Positions 52,832-61,921 of a DNA stretch of 64,000 nt are shown one piece after another. This DNA is from Aequoribacter fuscus (GTDB taxonomy: Bacteria > Pseudomonadota > Gammaproteobacteria > Pseudomonadales > Halieaceae): contig NZ_CP036423.1 in the NCBI RefSeq assembly GCF_009910365.1, positions 124,001-188,000 of the forward strand. Reading direction: 5' to 3'. The position numbers were made by a program, and so were the translations under genes. The notes beneath the pieces are model-generated. The model saw only the letters and a program-made list of their open reading frames with translations. It ran no database searches and was not told where the DNA came from. How positions within the stretch are numbered: the first letter of the stretch is position 1; every line of letters starts with the position of its first letter.

Positions 52832-54348
52832 TGTTATCGAGATGTTTGGGCACGGCGGTATTGGTCGCCTTACTCGCCTCGTGTGGTGGAGGCGGCGGTG
52901 GTGGCGGTGCAGCTGCACCCGCGCCGACTGGCACAAGTGGTGGAACAGATCCCGCGACGGGAGGTGGCACGACCGGAGGTACCGATGGTGGTACTGACCT
53001 AGGTATCAGTGGCAGCGGTGCTCCGATCGCGTACGGTACGATTGATGGTTTTGGTAGTATTTTCGTTAATGGCATCGAGTTTAATACAGACAACGCGGCG
53101 ATATTCGTCGATGGACAACCCGCAAATGAACTGGATCTCTCGGTTGGTATGGTGGTGTCGGTAGAGGGCACCATTAATGCTGACGGCGTGACGGGCGAGG
53201 CGACGGTTGTTATTTTTGATAACGAGCTTAAAGGTCCAGTACAAGCGATCGCGTTAGACGCGCAGGGTGATGTGATGACCATCACGATCTTGGGCGTAAA
53301 TGTGACGGTAGACCGTATTGCAACGACTTTCGAAAATACTACGTTTGACACCCTGGCGGTCGGCGATTTTGTCGAGATTAGCGGTTTTCCCGAAGGCTTG
53401 ACGGATTTGCGCGCTACGCACTTAGAAAAGCGACAAGAGGTGTATGTTGAAGGTGAAACAGAAGTCGAAATCGAGGGGACAATCTCGGCCTTGACCGATA
53501 CGACATTTCAATTACGCACGTACACGGTTGACTACACCGGAGCTGATCTGACAGAGGTAGCCGATAGCACCCTATTGGAGGGAATGTACGTCGAGGTAAA
53601 AGGTACGCTCTCCGGCGATCAACTGATAGCGACTGAGGTAGAGGAAGAGCGATCGTTCTCGGACAGCTTGGAAGCCGACGACGATTTCAGTTTGCAAGGC
53701 GCAGTCACCAATTATGTGGATGATTCGAGCTTCGAAATCGCGGGAGTCCCAATTGATGCGTCCAATGCAGTTAAAAAACCGAGCGCCTTGACTATCGCCA
53801 ATGGCGTCCTCTTGGAAGTCGAGGGTACGTGGGATGGCGATATTTTAATTGCTACCGAAATAGAGGCTCGTGAGGGTGACTTAAAGTTAGAAGCGAGCGT
53901 CGACTCTGTCGATCTCGACCAATCTATCGTCACCTTGCGCTTAGCAACAGGTACGGTGCAGGTGTTAGTCGACAGCCGAACACGTTTCGACGACGATGTC
54001 AGTGACCTGCGCAACTTTGGCCTAGCTGACTTGTCCGCCGGTGATTTTGTGGAAGTAGAGGCCTACCTGAACGGAGGTCAACTGCTCGCCACCGAGCTCG
54101 ATCGTGACGATGCCGACGATGAAGTTGTGAAGGCTCCAGTTGATAGTAGCAACCCAAATATTGAGATCACCCTTCTTGGTTTGACTTACAACGTCCAAGG
54201 CGCTGAGTTCAAAGATAAGAGCGACCGCGATGTCGATGCTGCGAGCTTTTTCGCTCAGCTCAACACTGGCGATATGGTGCGTATCAAAGACGAAAGACCC
54301 GCTGACGGCATTGCCGACAAGGTTTCTTTTGATGTCGAAGACGACTAA
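52828..54348 (+). CDS. DUF5666 repeat lipoprotein
   Basis: Predicted surface or periplasmic lipoprotein of 506 residues. The lipobox LLASC ends at Cys19, followed by a run of eight glycines and a Gly/Thr linker to about residue 63. Six beta-rich units of about 75 residues follow, each marked by a G-(D/M)-(F/V)-VEVEG-like strand near residues 107, 179, 252, 326, 405 and 481. The protein is strongly acidic. The repeats are the DUF5666 (OB-like) type; ligand unknown. Coupled to the HTH gene upstream by overlap. Confidence 0.85.
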   Translation: MMLSRCLGTAVLVALLASCGGGGGGGGAAAPAPTGTSGGTDPATGGGTTGGTDGGTDLGISGSGAPIAYGTIDGFGSIFVNGIEFNTDNAAIFVDGQPANELDLSVGMVVSVEGTINADGVTGEATVVIFDNELKGPVQAIALDAQGDVMTITILGVNVTVDRIATTFENTTFDTLAVGDFVEISGFPEGLTDLRATHLEKRQEVYVEGETEVEIEGTISALTDTTFQLRTYTVDYTGADLTEVADSTLLEGMYVEVKGTLSGDQLIATEVEEERSFSDSLEADDDFSLQGAVTNYVDDSSFEIAGVPIDASNAVKKPSALTIANGVLLEVEGTWDGDILIATEIEAREGDLKLEASVDSVDLDQSIVTLRLATGTVQVLVDSRTRFDDDVSDLRNFGLADLSAGDFVEVEAYLNGGQLLATELDRDDADDEVVKAPVDSSNPNIEITLLGLTYNVQGAEFKDKSDRDVDAASFFAQLNTGDMVRIKDERPADGIADKVSFDVEDD

Positions 54349-54453
54349 GTTTTGCTGGTTCGGGACACAAAGCGCCGGCGTCAGGGTTAAAGGCATTTAG
54401 CCAAATCGGGATAGGGTGTACACTCGGGGCCATTTTTAAATTTGGAGCCGACT

Positions 54454-55881
54454 ATGACAACCTGGACCGATTTGGTTAACGCCGATGCTTTTACCGAACA
54501 AGGCCTCGTAGTAACCAATCCCGCGACTGGAAATGTGCTCGCGACCTTGCGCGACATGAGTGATAGCGAAGTTAACGCTATCATCGCCGAAGCTGACCTT
54601 GCACGCGTAGCCTGGGCATCACTAACCGCCAAATCCCGTGCGGCAAAACTTAAAGCGTGGAACGATCTCATTCTCGCGAATCAAGAAAAGCTTGCGCAAC
54701 TGATTACGGCAGAATGCGGTAAACCACTGGCCGAAGCGCGAGGCGAAGTCGCCTACGGTGCGTCGTTTTTAGAGTGGTTCGCTGAAGAGGCTAAGCGCGT
54801 TTACGGCGATGTCATCCCTGCGCACGCAGAAGGTAAGCAGATCTTAGTACTGAAGCAGCCCATTGGAACGGCTGCTGCGATCACGCCCTGGAATTTCCCC
54901 CTCGCTATGATCACACGCAAAGCTGGCCCGGCACTGGCTGCTGGGTGTTCCATGGTCCTAAAGCCTGCTGAAGCGACGCCGCTAACCGCATTGGCATTAG
55001 AGACTTTGGCGCAACGGGCAGGCATTCCCGCGCCTCTGTTTAGGGTGATCACAACGACTCAGCCTGCGCATGTGGGCGGCATTCTATGCGCGTCCGATAC
55101 CATTCGAAAGCTCTCTTTTACGGGCTCGACAGCCGTTGGCAAAATCTTGATGCGTCAGTCGGCTGATACCATGAAGAAGCTGAGCTTTGAGCTTGGCGGC
55201 AATGCCCCTTTTATTGTTTTTGATGATGCTGATATTAATGCCGCGGTCGATGGCGCTATGGTCTCGAAGTATCGTAATGCAGGCCAAACCTGTGTCTGTG
55301 TCAACCGATTCTTAGTTCAAGATTCGGTGTACGATGACTTTGTCGCTAAGCTCACCGAGCGGGTTAGCGCCATGAAGGTGGGTAACGGCGCTGAAGAAGG
55401 CGTGACGGTCGGGCCTCTGATTAACCAAGCGGCTCTCGATAAAGTTGAGAAGCTGATGACAGACGCCTGCGAAAAAGGCGCCAAAATTGCGGCTGGCGGC
55501 CATCGCGTTGATGGCGATGGTGCCTTTTATGCGCCCACAGTATTGACCGAAGTGACCCCTGAGATGGCGATCTTCAGTAACGAGATCTTCGGACCCGTTG
55601 CGACTGTTGTGCGATTTAACACCGAAGAAGAAGCCATTGCCATCGCCAACGCGACTGAATACGGCTTAGCCGCTTATTTCTACACCCAAAATTTGGGTCG
55701 AAGTTGGCGTGTTATGCAAGCCCTAGAATACGGCATGGTAGGCGTTAATGAGGGTATCATCTCAACCGAGGTGGCGCCTTTTGGCGGCGTAAAACATTCG
55801 GGTCTTGGGCGTGAAGGTTCTAAGTACGGTATTGACGAGTACTTAGAAATCAAATATTGCCTCGTCGGCGGCCTGACCTAG
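54454..55881 (+). CDS. gabD: NAD(P)-dependent succinate-semialdehyde dehydrogenase, GabD type
   Basis: Oxidises succinate semialdehyde (or a related aldehyde) to the acid. The ATG at 54454 has GGAG 7 nt upstream and gives 475 residues. Motifs are ITPWNFPLAMITRKAGPALA, LSFTGSTAVGKILM, the catalytic glutamate in FELGGNAPFIVFDDAD and the catalytic cysteine in NAGQTCVCVNRF. EVAPFGGVKHSGLGREGSKY closes the protein; these match GabD more than general aldehyde dehydrogenases. No gabT is adjacent, so the aldehyde may come from another pathway. Confidence 0.9.
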   Translation: MTTWTDLVNADAFTEQGLVVTNPATGNVLATLRDMSDSEVNAIIAEADLARVAWASLTAKSRAAKLKAWNDLILANQEKLAQLITAECGKPLAEARGEVAYGASFLEWFAEEAKRVYGDVIPAHAEGKQILVLKQPIGTAAAITPWNFPLAMITRKAGPALAAGCSMVLKPAEATPLTALALETLAQRAGIPAPLFRVITTTQPAHVGGILCASDTIRKLSFTGSTAVGKILMRQSADTMKKLSFELGGNAPFIVFDDADINAAVDGAMVSKYRNAGQTCVCVNRFLVQDSVYDDFVAKLTERVSAMKVGNGAEEGVTVGPLINQAALDKVEKLMTDACEKGAKIAAGGHRVDGDGAFYAPTVLTEVTPEMAIFSNEIFGPVATVVRFNTEEEAIAIANATEYGLAAYFYTQNLGRSWRVMQALEYGMVGVNEGIISTEVAPFGGVKHSGLGREGSKYGIDEYLEIKYCLVGGLT

Positions 55882-55974
55882 GCACTCATTTGTAGTAAAT
55901 CGGCAGTTCTAGGTCGCAAGACCTTCCCTGTAAACTTGTGTAGCATCGAAACGTTCGATTACGAGGGGAAGGTC

Positions 55975-56484
55975 ATGGATCAAACAATGAAAGAGTTGCT
56001 GGCGCGCGTTGAGCGTATTGAGGCCATCGAGGAAATCAAAGCTTTAAAGGCGAGGTACCTGAACGCGTGTGACAAGCAAGAACCAGAAGCTGTGCGAGAG
56101 TGCTTTGTCGCCCAAGGCGCCATTGTCGACATGGACTACTTCGGGTACTGCGACAATCGCGACACCTTTGTTGACGATGTGTTTGTACCACGCGGATGTC
56201 ACGACTATGTGCTTGACATGCACCATGGCGCTAACCCCGAGATCGAGATCCTTGATGAAAAAACTGCACAAGGCGTCTGGTCACTGAACTATCGCAATAT
56301 CAATACTCAAGATCATACGCTGACGATGCTGAGCGCCTTGTATCACGACGATTATGTTAAAACCGACGCCGGCTGGCGTATCGCCAAATCTCGAACCGAG
56401 TATCGCACGGTCATGGTGTGTAATTACGAGCCCGGTTCACTGCGTGTGGATGTGGCGGCGCGCACGCTTGCGGATGTCATGTAG
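55975..56484 (+). CDS. NTF2-like (SnoaL) family protein
   Basis: The ATG at 55975 with GGGGAAGG just upstream gives 169 residues. The fold starts with the usual helix IEAIEEIKALKARYLNACD and proceeds to RECFVAQGAIVDMDYFG, a cone-shaped pocket with DYVLDMHHGANPEIEI and GWRIAKSRTEYRT. Such proteins include isomerases, dehydratases and hydrolases for steroid-like or aromatic substrates. The substrate is unknown. It follows the GabD gene and faces a short-chain dehydrogenase, so a small catabolic unit is plausible. Confidence 0.78.
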   Translation: MDQTMKELLARVERIEAIEEIKALKARYLNACDKQEPEAVRECFVAQGAIVDMDYFGYCDNRDTFVDDVFVPRGCHDYVLDMHHGANPEIEILDEKTAQGVWSLNYRNINTQDHTLTMLSALYHDDYVKTDAGWRIAKSRTEYRTVMVCNYEPGSLRVDVAARTLADVM

Positions 56485-56528
56485 GGTGGTGTCTGGCGAA
56501 TTCCATTGCAAGAAACACCTGCGCTCGA

Positions 56529-56558
56529 GGGTGCTTTGGCATAACGACCAAAGCGCCC
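56529..56558. terminator. Hairpin between convergent genes
   Basis: GGGTGCTTTGG and CCAAAGCGCCC form an 11-bp stem (one G-T pair) with an 8-nt loop in the 86-nt gap between the NTF2-like and SDR genes. It lacks a T-run on either side, so a bidirectional terminator is only a possibility. Confidence 0.4.
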
Positions 56559-56570
56559 AAGTAAACTCAA

Positions 56571-57440
56571 TCAGTAGACGGCAGCAGGATTTTTAGGCCG
56601 CGGGTTACCGAGCATTTCACGGTGCGATGGTCGGTCCACGCCGCGATCTTTAATGCCCAATTCTAATGCGATTTCAGCACCAATCAGTGTCTGACCTGAC
56701 AATTCGTCACGATTGCTAGCGCGGTCAATGGCATCGAAGATATGTGCTGAAAACTCTGGGTTCTCTGCATAGGCGATGAATTCCTCATATTGCTCGGGAT
56801 TGGTTTGACGCGCGATTTCGGAGCGTTCGGTAATTTGCGGACCCAGCCAGAGCGATACCGATACGACGCCAGTACCTCGTAGATCGTGCTCCATGTCGTG
56901 GGCAAATTTATCGATCCCTGCCTTCTGCGCGCCGTAGGCTGGTCCATGCATGTAGCAGTCGGCGCCAAATGAGGATACGAACCCGATGAGTCCAGAGCCT
57001 TGTGGCACCATGATTTGTGCAGCATGCCAGCTCGCGACATAGGCTGATCGTAGGCCGACATCCAGAATATTAACGGCGTCGAGCTCTTTCTCCCAAAAGG
57101 GCTTCTTCTCGATGAGCTGATGGTGGATATAGGTTGCGTTGTTCACCAGCATATCCAAACGGCCTTGTTCACGCTGGATTTGCTCAAAAAGCGCTGCCAC
57201 TTGTGCGTCGTCGGAATGATCGCAAACGACTGCAATTCCCTTACCCCCGCGCGCAGTAACCTCGGCGGCGGTTTCCGCAACTGTTCCGGGAAGTACCGAT
57301 CCGTCCCAGCCTTTGGCGTCTCCGGGTGTGATGGTGCGGCCAGTCACGTAGACGGTATAGCCTAATTCACCCAGGCCTTTGGCGATTCCAGCGCCGGCGC
57401 CGCGGCTGGCGCCCGTTACAAGTGCTACACGATTTGTCAT
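56571..57440 (-). CDS. Short-chain dehydrogenase/reductase, DHRS1-like
   Basis: NAD(P)-dependent oxidoreductase of 289 residues. The cofactor loop is TGASRGAGAGIAKGLGELG. Other SDR features are VCDHSDDAQVAALF, LVNNATY, serine in FVSSFGADCYMHGPAYGAQK with the YxxxK pair, and SLWLGPQIT after the active site. The long VYVTGRTITPGDAKGWDGSVLPGTVAETAA-like segment (positions about 30-60) resembles the DHRS1 subgroup. Substrate unknown. Convergent with the NTF2-like gene and 88 nt from the XRE regulator on the same strand. Confidence 0.85.
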   Translation of the reverse strand: MTNRVALVTGASRGAGAGIAKGLGELGYTVYVTGRTITPGDAKGWDGSVLPGTVAETAAEVTARGGKGIAVVCDHSDDAQVAALFEQIQREQGRLDMLVNNATYIHHQLIEKKPFWEKELDAVNILDVGLRSAYVASWHAAQIMVPQGSGLIGFVSSFGADCYMHGPAYGAQKAGIDKFAHDMEHDLRGTGVVSVSLWLGPQITERSEIARQTNPEQYEEFIAYAENPEFSAHIFDAIDRASNRDELSGQTLIGAEIALELGIKDRGVDRPSHREMLGNPRPKNPAAVY

Positions 57441-57528
57441 AACGCTACTCCATGCTTTCTGACAGCATAGCGAGCGTTGGCTTTAGTGGCTATAGGCGTG
57501 AATAGTCCATCTGCGCATCGCGCTACCC

Positions 57529-58440
57529 TTAGGCGCTTGAGCTCACATAGTCACGTTGCTCATCATGTTGTCCAGATGCCTCGTCACCCTCGACTTGCGG
57601 ATAGGGTGCAATATCACTGGCAAATAACGCGATGAAGTCTGGGTGCGCGAGGGTTTCGAAATAATCGCCTTCGAATATTTGTCCTTCGCGATCTGCAAGC
57701 GCCGACTGTATAAGCTGTGGTGCTTTTGTGCGACTCTGCGTCAAGCCCAACCGTTTGGCTAAAGCTCGTTGCTGCGAGTCACCGCATATTAAATGAATTG
57801 ACCGAGCGTCCTGCTGCACAGCGAAGCGGAAGAACTGACTGAATAAAAACTCAAAAATTTTATCGCTTCCAGCGTAAACAGAGCTAATAATGACGCTCGG
57901 TGCTTCAGAGCACGTGTCTAAATTCCCGCAATATGCGAGTAGGTGCCCAAAAATTTCTTGCGTCGTTGGATCGAGTACCACAAGTCTGAGTGTCTTCGCT
58001 TGTTCTTGTTGTTGTGATAGCGCCATGAAATAGGGGTCGATACATCGACGAGTACCAGACGTCAGACGAGAGATATCGTCGGTAATTGCCAGCGCGCGGT
58101 GTGCCTCACCTACTAAGTAGGGATGCGGATGGAATGCGTTGACTTTACTGACCTTGCATTCTTGATGGCCACGAGGGCGATCTTTAATCATGTACTTGAG
58201 CGTGGTTCTTGTATGCTGAGGGTATAGAATTTTTGCAAAAGCAATAAGGCGTTTGGTCGACGGATACACTCGCCCTGCTTCCCAGCGGCTGATGGTGACG
58301 GTATCGACACCGTTAAAAATATCATTATGCTGCGTAAGATAAGAGGCCAGTTCTGCCTGTGTCATCCCCAGCGACATTCGTCCGTGACGGATCAAATCGC
58401 CCGTGCGAAGTGTTTCGATAATGTTTTCTTGGTTAGACAT
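57529..58440 (-). CDS. XRE-type regulator with an uncharacterised C-terminal domain
   Basis: Probable DNA-binding regulator of 303 residues. An HTH_3 domain lies at about 15-75: LIRHGRMSLGMTQAELASYL, then TVTISRWEAGRVYPSTKRL. The C-terminal 190 residues contain RLVVLDPTTQEIFGHLLAY and FFRFAVQQDARSIHLIC followed by QRALAKRLGL, a pattern suggestive of a GNAT-like acetyltransferase fold. That is an inference. It diverges over 213 nt from the receiver-histidine kinase operon, and two short palindromes lie between, so control of that operon is likely. Confidence 0.72.
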   Translation of the reverse strand: MSNQENIIETLRTGDLIRHGRMSLGMTQAELASYLTQHNDIFNGVDTVTISRWEAGRVYPSTKRLIAFAKILYPQHTRTTLKYMIKDRPRGHQECKVSKVNAFHPHPYLVGEAHRALAITDDISRLTSGTRRCIDPYFMALSQQQEQAKTLRLVVLDPTTQEIFGHLLAYCGNLDTCSEAPSVIISSVYAGSDKIFEFLFSQFFRFAVQQDARSIHLICGDSQQRALAKRLGLTQSRTKAPQLIQSALADREGQIFEGDYFETLAHPDFIALFASDIAPYPQVEGDEASGQHDEQRDYVSSSA

Positions 58441-58560
58441 GCCATGCCTCCGTACTGGTTTGCTGGAAGTATAGGCACTTGCTCGCTTTTGAAAATTACC
58501 CCATGGTGCAGACTTTGCAAATTAGCATTCGCCCCAAAGTGCGTTACAATCCGCTGTTAC

Positions 58561-58591
58561 TGCCCTGTAGGGCAATTGTGCAAACTTGCAC
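58561..58591. promoter_or_regulatory. Two adjacent palindromes in the XRE / phosphorelay divergent region
   Basis: TGCCCT-GT-AGGGCA (58561-58574) and GTGCAA-AC-TTGCAC (58578-58591) are perfect 6-bp inverted repeats separated by 3 nt. They lie 63-93 nt before the receiver gene. They are candidate operators for the divergent XRE regulator or the FixJ-type regulator. The rest of the 213-nt gap shows no gene. Confidence 0.5.
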
Positions 58592-58653
58592 GTAGGCTAA
58601 AGTGTCGATACAAAGTGCTGATTTCACAATTGTTTTAAACTGAGAGAGTCCGT

Positions 58654-59085
58654 TTGTCACACGCTATTACCGAGCCCTTCGGGTTATTGATCGTTGACGA
58701 TGACGAGAGTTTACGTTTAAGTCTGCTCCGTTGGGCGCAAAGCGTGGGGCTACAAGCCATGGCCTTTGAGTCTGCAGAGGCGTGTTTACAAGCGTGGCGC
58801 GACCATCAATTTGAGCTCGAATCGAGTGTCAGCGACGGCTTCAAGGTAACGCACGCGATTCTTGATATTACGCTTCCGGGTATGAGTGGACTGGAACTGG
58901 CGGGGCACTTGTCGCCACCCTTGCCGATCGATCGAACCATTATGATTACCGCCCGAGCGTCGGAATTCCCTGTGGAAAGTCGGCAATTTCATCGAGGCCG
59001 TCCGACACTGTCAAAGCCTTTCAGTTTGTCGGCGTTAGAGTCAATGATTGGCTCCGATGTCAACGATCATAGTGACGATTGTTGA
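58654..59085 (+). CDS. Receiver-only response regulator
   Basis: Single REC domain of 143 residues with no output domain, so probably a phosphate shuttle or CheY-like partner. Acidic pocket D15-D17 in LLIVDDDESL, phospho-acceptor D71 in AILDITLPGMSG, threonine in IMITARAS and K121 in LSKPFS are all present. The start is TTG with GAGAG about 7 nt upstream; no ATG fits. The histidine kinase gene begins 1 nt after its stop, showing an operon. Confidence 0.87.
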   Translation: MSHAITEPFGLLIVDDDESLRLSLLRWAQSVGLQAMAFESAEACLQAWRDHQFELESSVSDGFKVTHAILDITLPGMSGLELAGHLSPPLPIDRTIMITARASEFPVESRQFHRGRPTLSKPFSLSALESMIGSDVNDHSDDC

Positions 59086-59086
59086 T

Positions 59087-60508
59087 ATGACGTTACACAC
59101 AGAGTTAGACCTGGGTTACTTTGCGATGGGCTTAACGGCGTCTGTTGCTGTCGCACTGTTATTATTTTTTTCCTCCCTGCGCAGAAAAGGTCTTGTCTGG
59201 TGGGGCCTAGCTTGGCTGACGGTTGTCCTCGCTACGATGTTGGCGGCGGTGTTTGGCACTTCATCATCTCGTGTCTCGGTCTATTTTCCCGTGGCACTGG
59301 GACTCATGGCGCTATATTTCTTTTATCTGTCGCTAAGCCCTAATTCGGAGCTCTCAGAATCGAAATGGCGTTTAAGTTTGATGGTGTCGATTGGCTGTTA
59401 CTCGTTTTTGCAGCTAGTTTCGGTGATGTTCGATGTATCATTTGCCAACTTGCTGGCTTTTGTAATCAGTGGGTTGGCAGCGATGAGTTTGGGTGTTTGG
59501 TTGATCAAAGAATGGAACAAAACACAAACTGGGGCACATGCGGTAATTGTTCTAATGTTTTTGATTGCGGGGGGCAGCTTGCTTGTTGATATTGTTGTCC
59601 AGCGCGTGACCAGTGCAGGTAGCGTATTCGCGACTGGTGATTTCGGGCGTTTGCCGACGAACAATTTTTTAGTGATTTTATTTGTGTGTGCATTTGCTTC
59701 CACTATTGCGCGCATTGCATTGGAGTTCGATTTTTTAAATCGCGAAAGAGAGCAAAAAGTTGACGCCGAACGTCGGGCAGTTCAAGAACGCAACTTCAAT
59801 TCTACCGTCAGCTATCTTGAGCAATCGCGGTCCATTTCAATGTTGTCTGCGACCTTGGCTCACGAATTAAATCAACCGATAACTGCGATTGCAGCGAATG
59901 TCGACATTTTATTGCGCTATCGAGGCCGAGCTGATGCTACCAACGACTTGGCGACTTCCGCCGTTTCTGACATTCAGAGGGATTTGTCGCGGACTAATGA
60001 ATTGCTTGACTACTATTTGTCTGACTATTCGGAAGCGCTGCATCCCGACGGAGATTCAGATGTGGGCGAATTAATCGCCAAAGTGCTGGATTGGTATCTT
60101 CCGCTGTTCAATGCATCTAATGTAAGTGTCAACGTGCAGGGCTGCGATGCTGAGATACGCGTCAACATATCGGAAGTTCACTTTTCGCAGGTGCTCATTA
60201 ATATCATTCGTAATTCAATACAGGCACTTGGGGGTCATTCGGTGTCAGACCCCCGCATCGACATAGTGGTCAGTCAAACACACGACTCCGTGGTTGTTGC
60301 ACTGAGCGATAATGGCCCTGGAATTCCGTCGGGTCAGCTTGAGGGCCTAGACAAACTGTTCAGCTCGCGCAAAAAAGACGGTTTGGGGCTGGGTTTGTCC
60401 ATCTCGCGCTGGCTACTTGAAAGGTATGGTGGAAAGCTGTCGATTTGGTCAGATGTTGGCAAGGGGTTTCACGCTCAACTAACATTGCCTAGGAGCCAAA
60501 AGTCGTGA
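59087..60508 (+). CDS. Seven-helix membrane histidine kinase (first)
   Basis: Sensor kinase of 473 residues. The N-terminal half has about seven membrane helices with almost no periplasmic domain. A coiled coil (REREQKVDAERRAVQERNF) leads to the dimerisation domain with H259 in LAHELNQPITAIAANVD. The catalytic domain has NIIRNSIQAL, DNGPGIPSGQ and DGLGLGLSISRWLLE. All kinase boxes are intact. The ATG at 59087 immediately follows the receiver gene. The signal is unknown; sensing within the membrane (lipid, quinone or redox state) is an inference. Confidence 0.88.
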   Translation: MTLHTELDLGYFAMGLTASVAVALLLFFSSLRRKGLVWWGLAWLTVVLATMLAAVFGTSSSRVSVYFPVALGLMALYFFYLSLSPNSELSESKWRLSLMVSIGCYSFLQLVSVMFDVSFANLLAFVISGLAAMSLGVWLIKEWNKTQTGAHAVIVLMFLIAGGSLLVDIVVQRVTSAGSVFATGDFGRLPTNNFLVILFVCAFASTIARIALEFDFLNREREQKVDAERRAVQERNFNSTVSYLEQSRSISMLSATLAHELNQPITAIAANVDILLRYRGRADATNDLATSAVSDIQRDLSRTNELLDYYLSDYSEALHPDGDSDVGELIAKVLDWYLPLFNASNVSVNVQGCDAEIRVNISEVHFSQVLINIIRNSIQALGGHSVSDPRIDIVVSQTHDSVVVALSDNGPGIPSGQLEGLDKLFSSRKKDGLGLGLSISRWLLERYGGKLSIWSDVGKGFHAQLTLPRSQKS

Positions 60509-61899
60509 GCATGATACCACCTCTGGATCTTCCCGCCCTGTATTTAGGCGGTATGGTGTGTTCTGCTGCCGTAGCTCATTACTTGCTCAAGCACTATCTG
60601 GCCGAAGCCTTTACGGGTCTGGTGCGACTAACGATCCTGATGGTGATGGCCCTTGTTTGCTTGCTATTCTATCGAGATCAAGCACCGCTGCTTGTGCAGC
60701 TGGTATGCGTTGCTGTTGTGTACACTTGGCTTCGCTTACTGGTGCCTTTTTTGGCGATGAATAAAAAAGTTTATACTGATTACCGTAGGATAATGCTTGA
60801 GGGCGGCGGCGCGATTGTCTTGGTCGGTGGGCTCACATACGTACTTATGTTGGACTATGTGGCTCCTTTGTTCAGGTCGGTTGTGGTTTTGGGCCTTCTG
60901 GTTATGGGGGTTCAGTTTACCAAAGAACACAATTTGCCGTTGAGATTGAATCGATATGCTATGAGCCTGTTGTCTGTGTTGGCCGCCTTTGCTCTATTCT
61001 GGTGGACCTTAAGGAGTCAGGCCCTATTCGAAGACATACCGCTTTATTCAATTTCAGATGAATTCTGGATGGCGATGAGCTTGATTTGGGTTACCTTTTT
61101 TATGGCCATTATTAGGCTGTATTTTTCGGTAAATTCGCAAGAAAAAGACCGTATCGATTCTCTCACACGAGCACAAGAGAATCGATTGGTACTATCAAGA
61201 CAAGTTGAATCTTTAGATCGACAGCGAGCCTTGGGCATGCTGGCCAGCTCTTTGCAGCACGAGCTGAGGCAGCCACTTGCGGCAATGACTGTGAACACGC
61301 AGTTAATTGCTCGAGCATTGAAGCGAAACGATGACGCCGATGACTTTGTGGATGAGTGTTTACTCGAGGTTAAGCAGGCGTTACACAGGTTTCAGCAGCA
61401 CATACGAGCGATTCGAGGTTTCATCGGTTCCTCAGAACGAGAAGCATACTCCAGTATCATGGTCGAAGACACCATTGAGGATGTGTTGCGATTTTTGAAT
61501 CCAGAGTTTTCCAAGCTCAATATTCAAATACATACAGCTGTTGAGCCCGGCTGTGAACTCCGTGTTGCGGTTAATCAATTGAAACATGCGTTGTTGCATT
61601 GCATGATGAATGCTATGGAGTCGATACAAAGCTCTTCGTCGCATCAAACCGGGGGTCTTATCAACCTAATCGTTAAGCGTGATGACGCACACTGTCTCAT
61701 CAGAATCGAAGACACCGGGTCGGGTATGACAGATGAGCAAATGCAGAAAGCGGGCCAAGAAATCTTTACCACCAAATCTGGGCGTTTGGGATTGGGCTTG
61801 ATGATGGTGAACCAGTTTTTGGTCAACTGTAGTGGTCACATGGTTCTTGATACTGAGGGGCCTAATTTTGCGATAGTATTGGCTCTCCCGTATGAATAA
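60505..61899 (+). CDS. Multi-helix membrane histidine kinase (second)
   Basis: A second sensor kinase, 464 residues, with six to eight membrane helices and little outside the membrane, unlike the first kinase in sequence. H252 sits in LQHELRQPLAAMTVNTQLIA. The catalytic boxes are HCMMNAMESIQSS, IEDTGSGMTDEQ and GRLGLGLMMVNQF. The start GTG overlaps the stop of the first kinase (GTGA), with AGGAG about 9 nt upstream, so the two are made together. Heterodimer formation or signal integration is an inference. Confidence 0.87.
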   Translation: MSMIPPLDLPALYLGGMVCSAAVAHYLLKHYLAEAFTGLVRLTILMVMALVCLLFYRDQAPLLVQLVCVAVVYTWLRLLVPFLAMNKKVYTDYRRIMLEGGGAIVLVGGLTYVLMLDYVAPLFRSVVVLGLLVMGVQFTKEHNLPLRLNRYAMSLLSVLAAFALFWWTLRSQALFEDIPLYSISDEFWMAMSLIWVTFFMAIIRLYFSVNSQEKDRIDSLTRAQENRLVLSRQVESLDRQRALGMLASSLQHELRQPLAAMTVNTQLIARALKRNDDADDFVDECLLEVKQALHRFQQHIRAIRGFIGSSEREAYSSIMVEDTIEDVLRFLNPEFSKLNIQIHTAVEPGCELRVAVNQLKHALLHCMMNAMESIQSSSSHQTGGLINLIVKRDDAHCLIRIEDTGSGMTDEQMQKAGQEIFTTKSGRLGLGLMMVNQFLVNCSGHMVLDTEGPNFAIVLALPYE

Positions 61900-61921
61900 T
61901 ATTGATGTAGCTGTGAACTGA

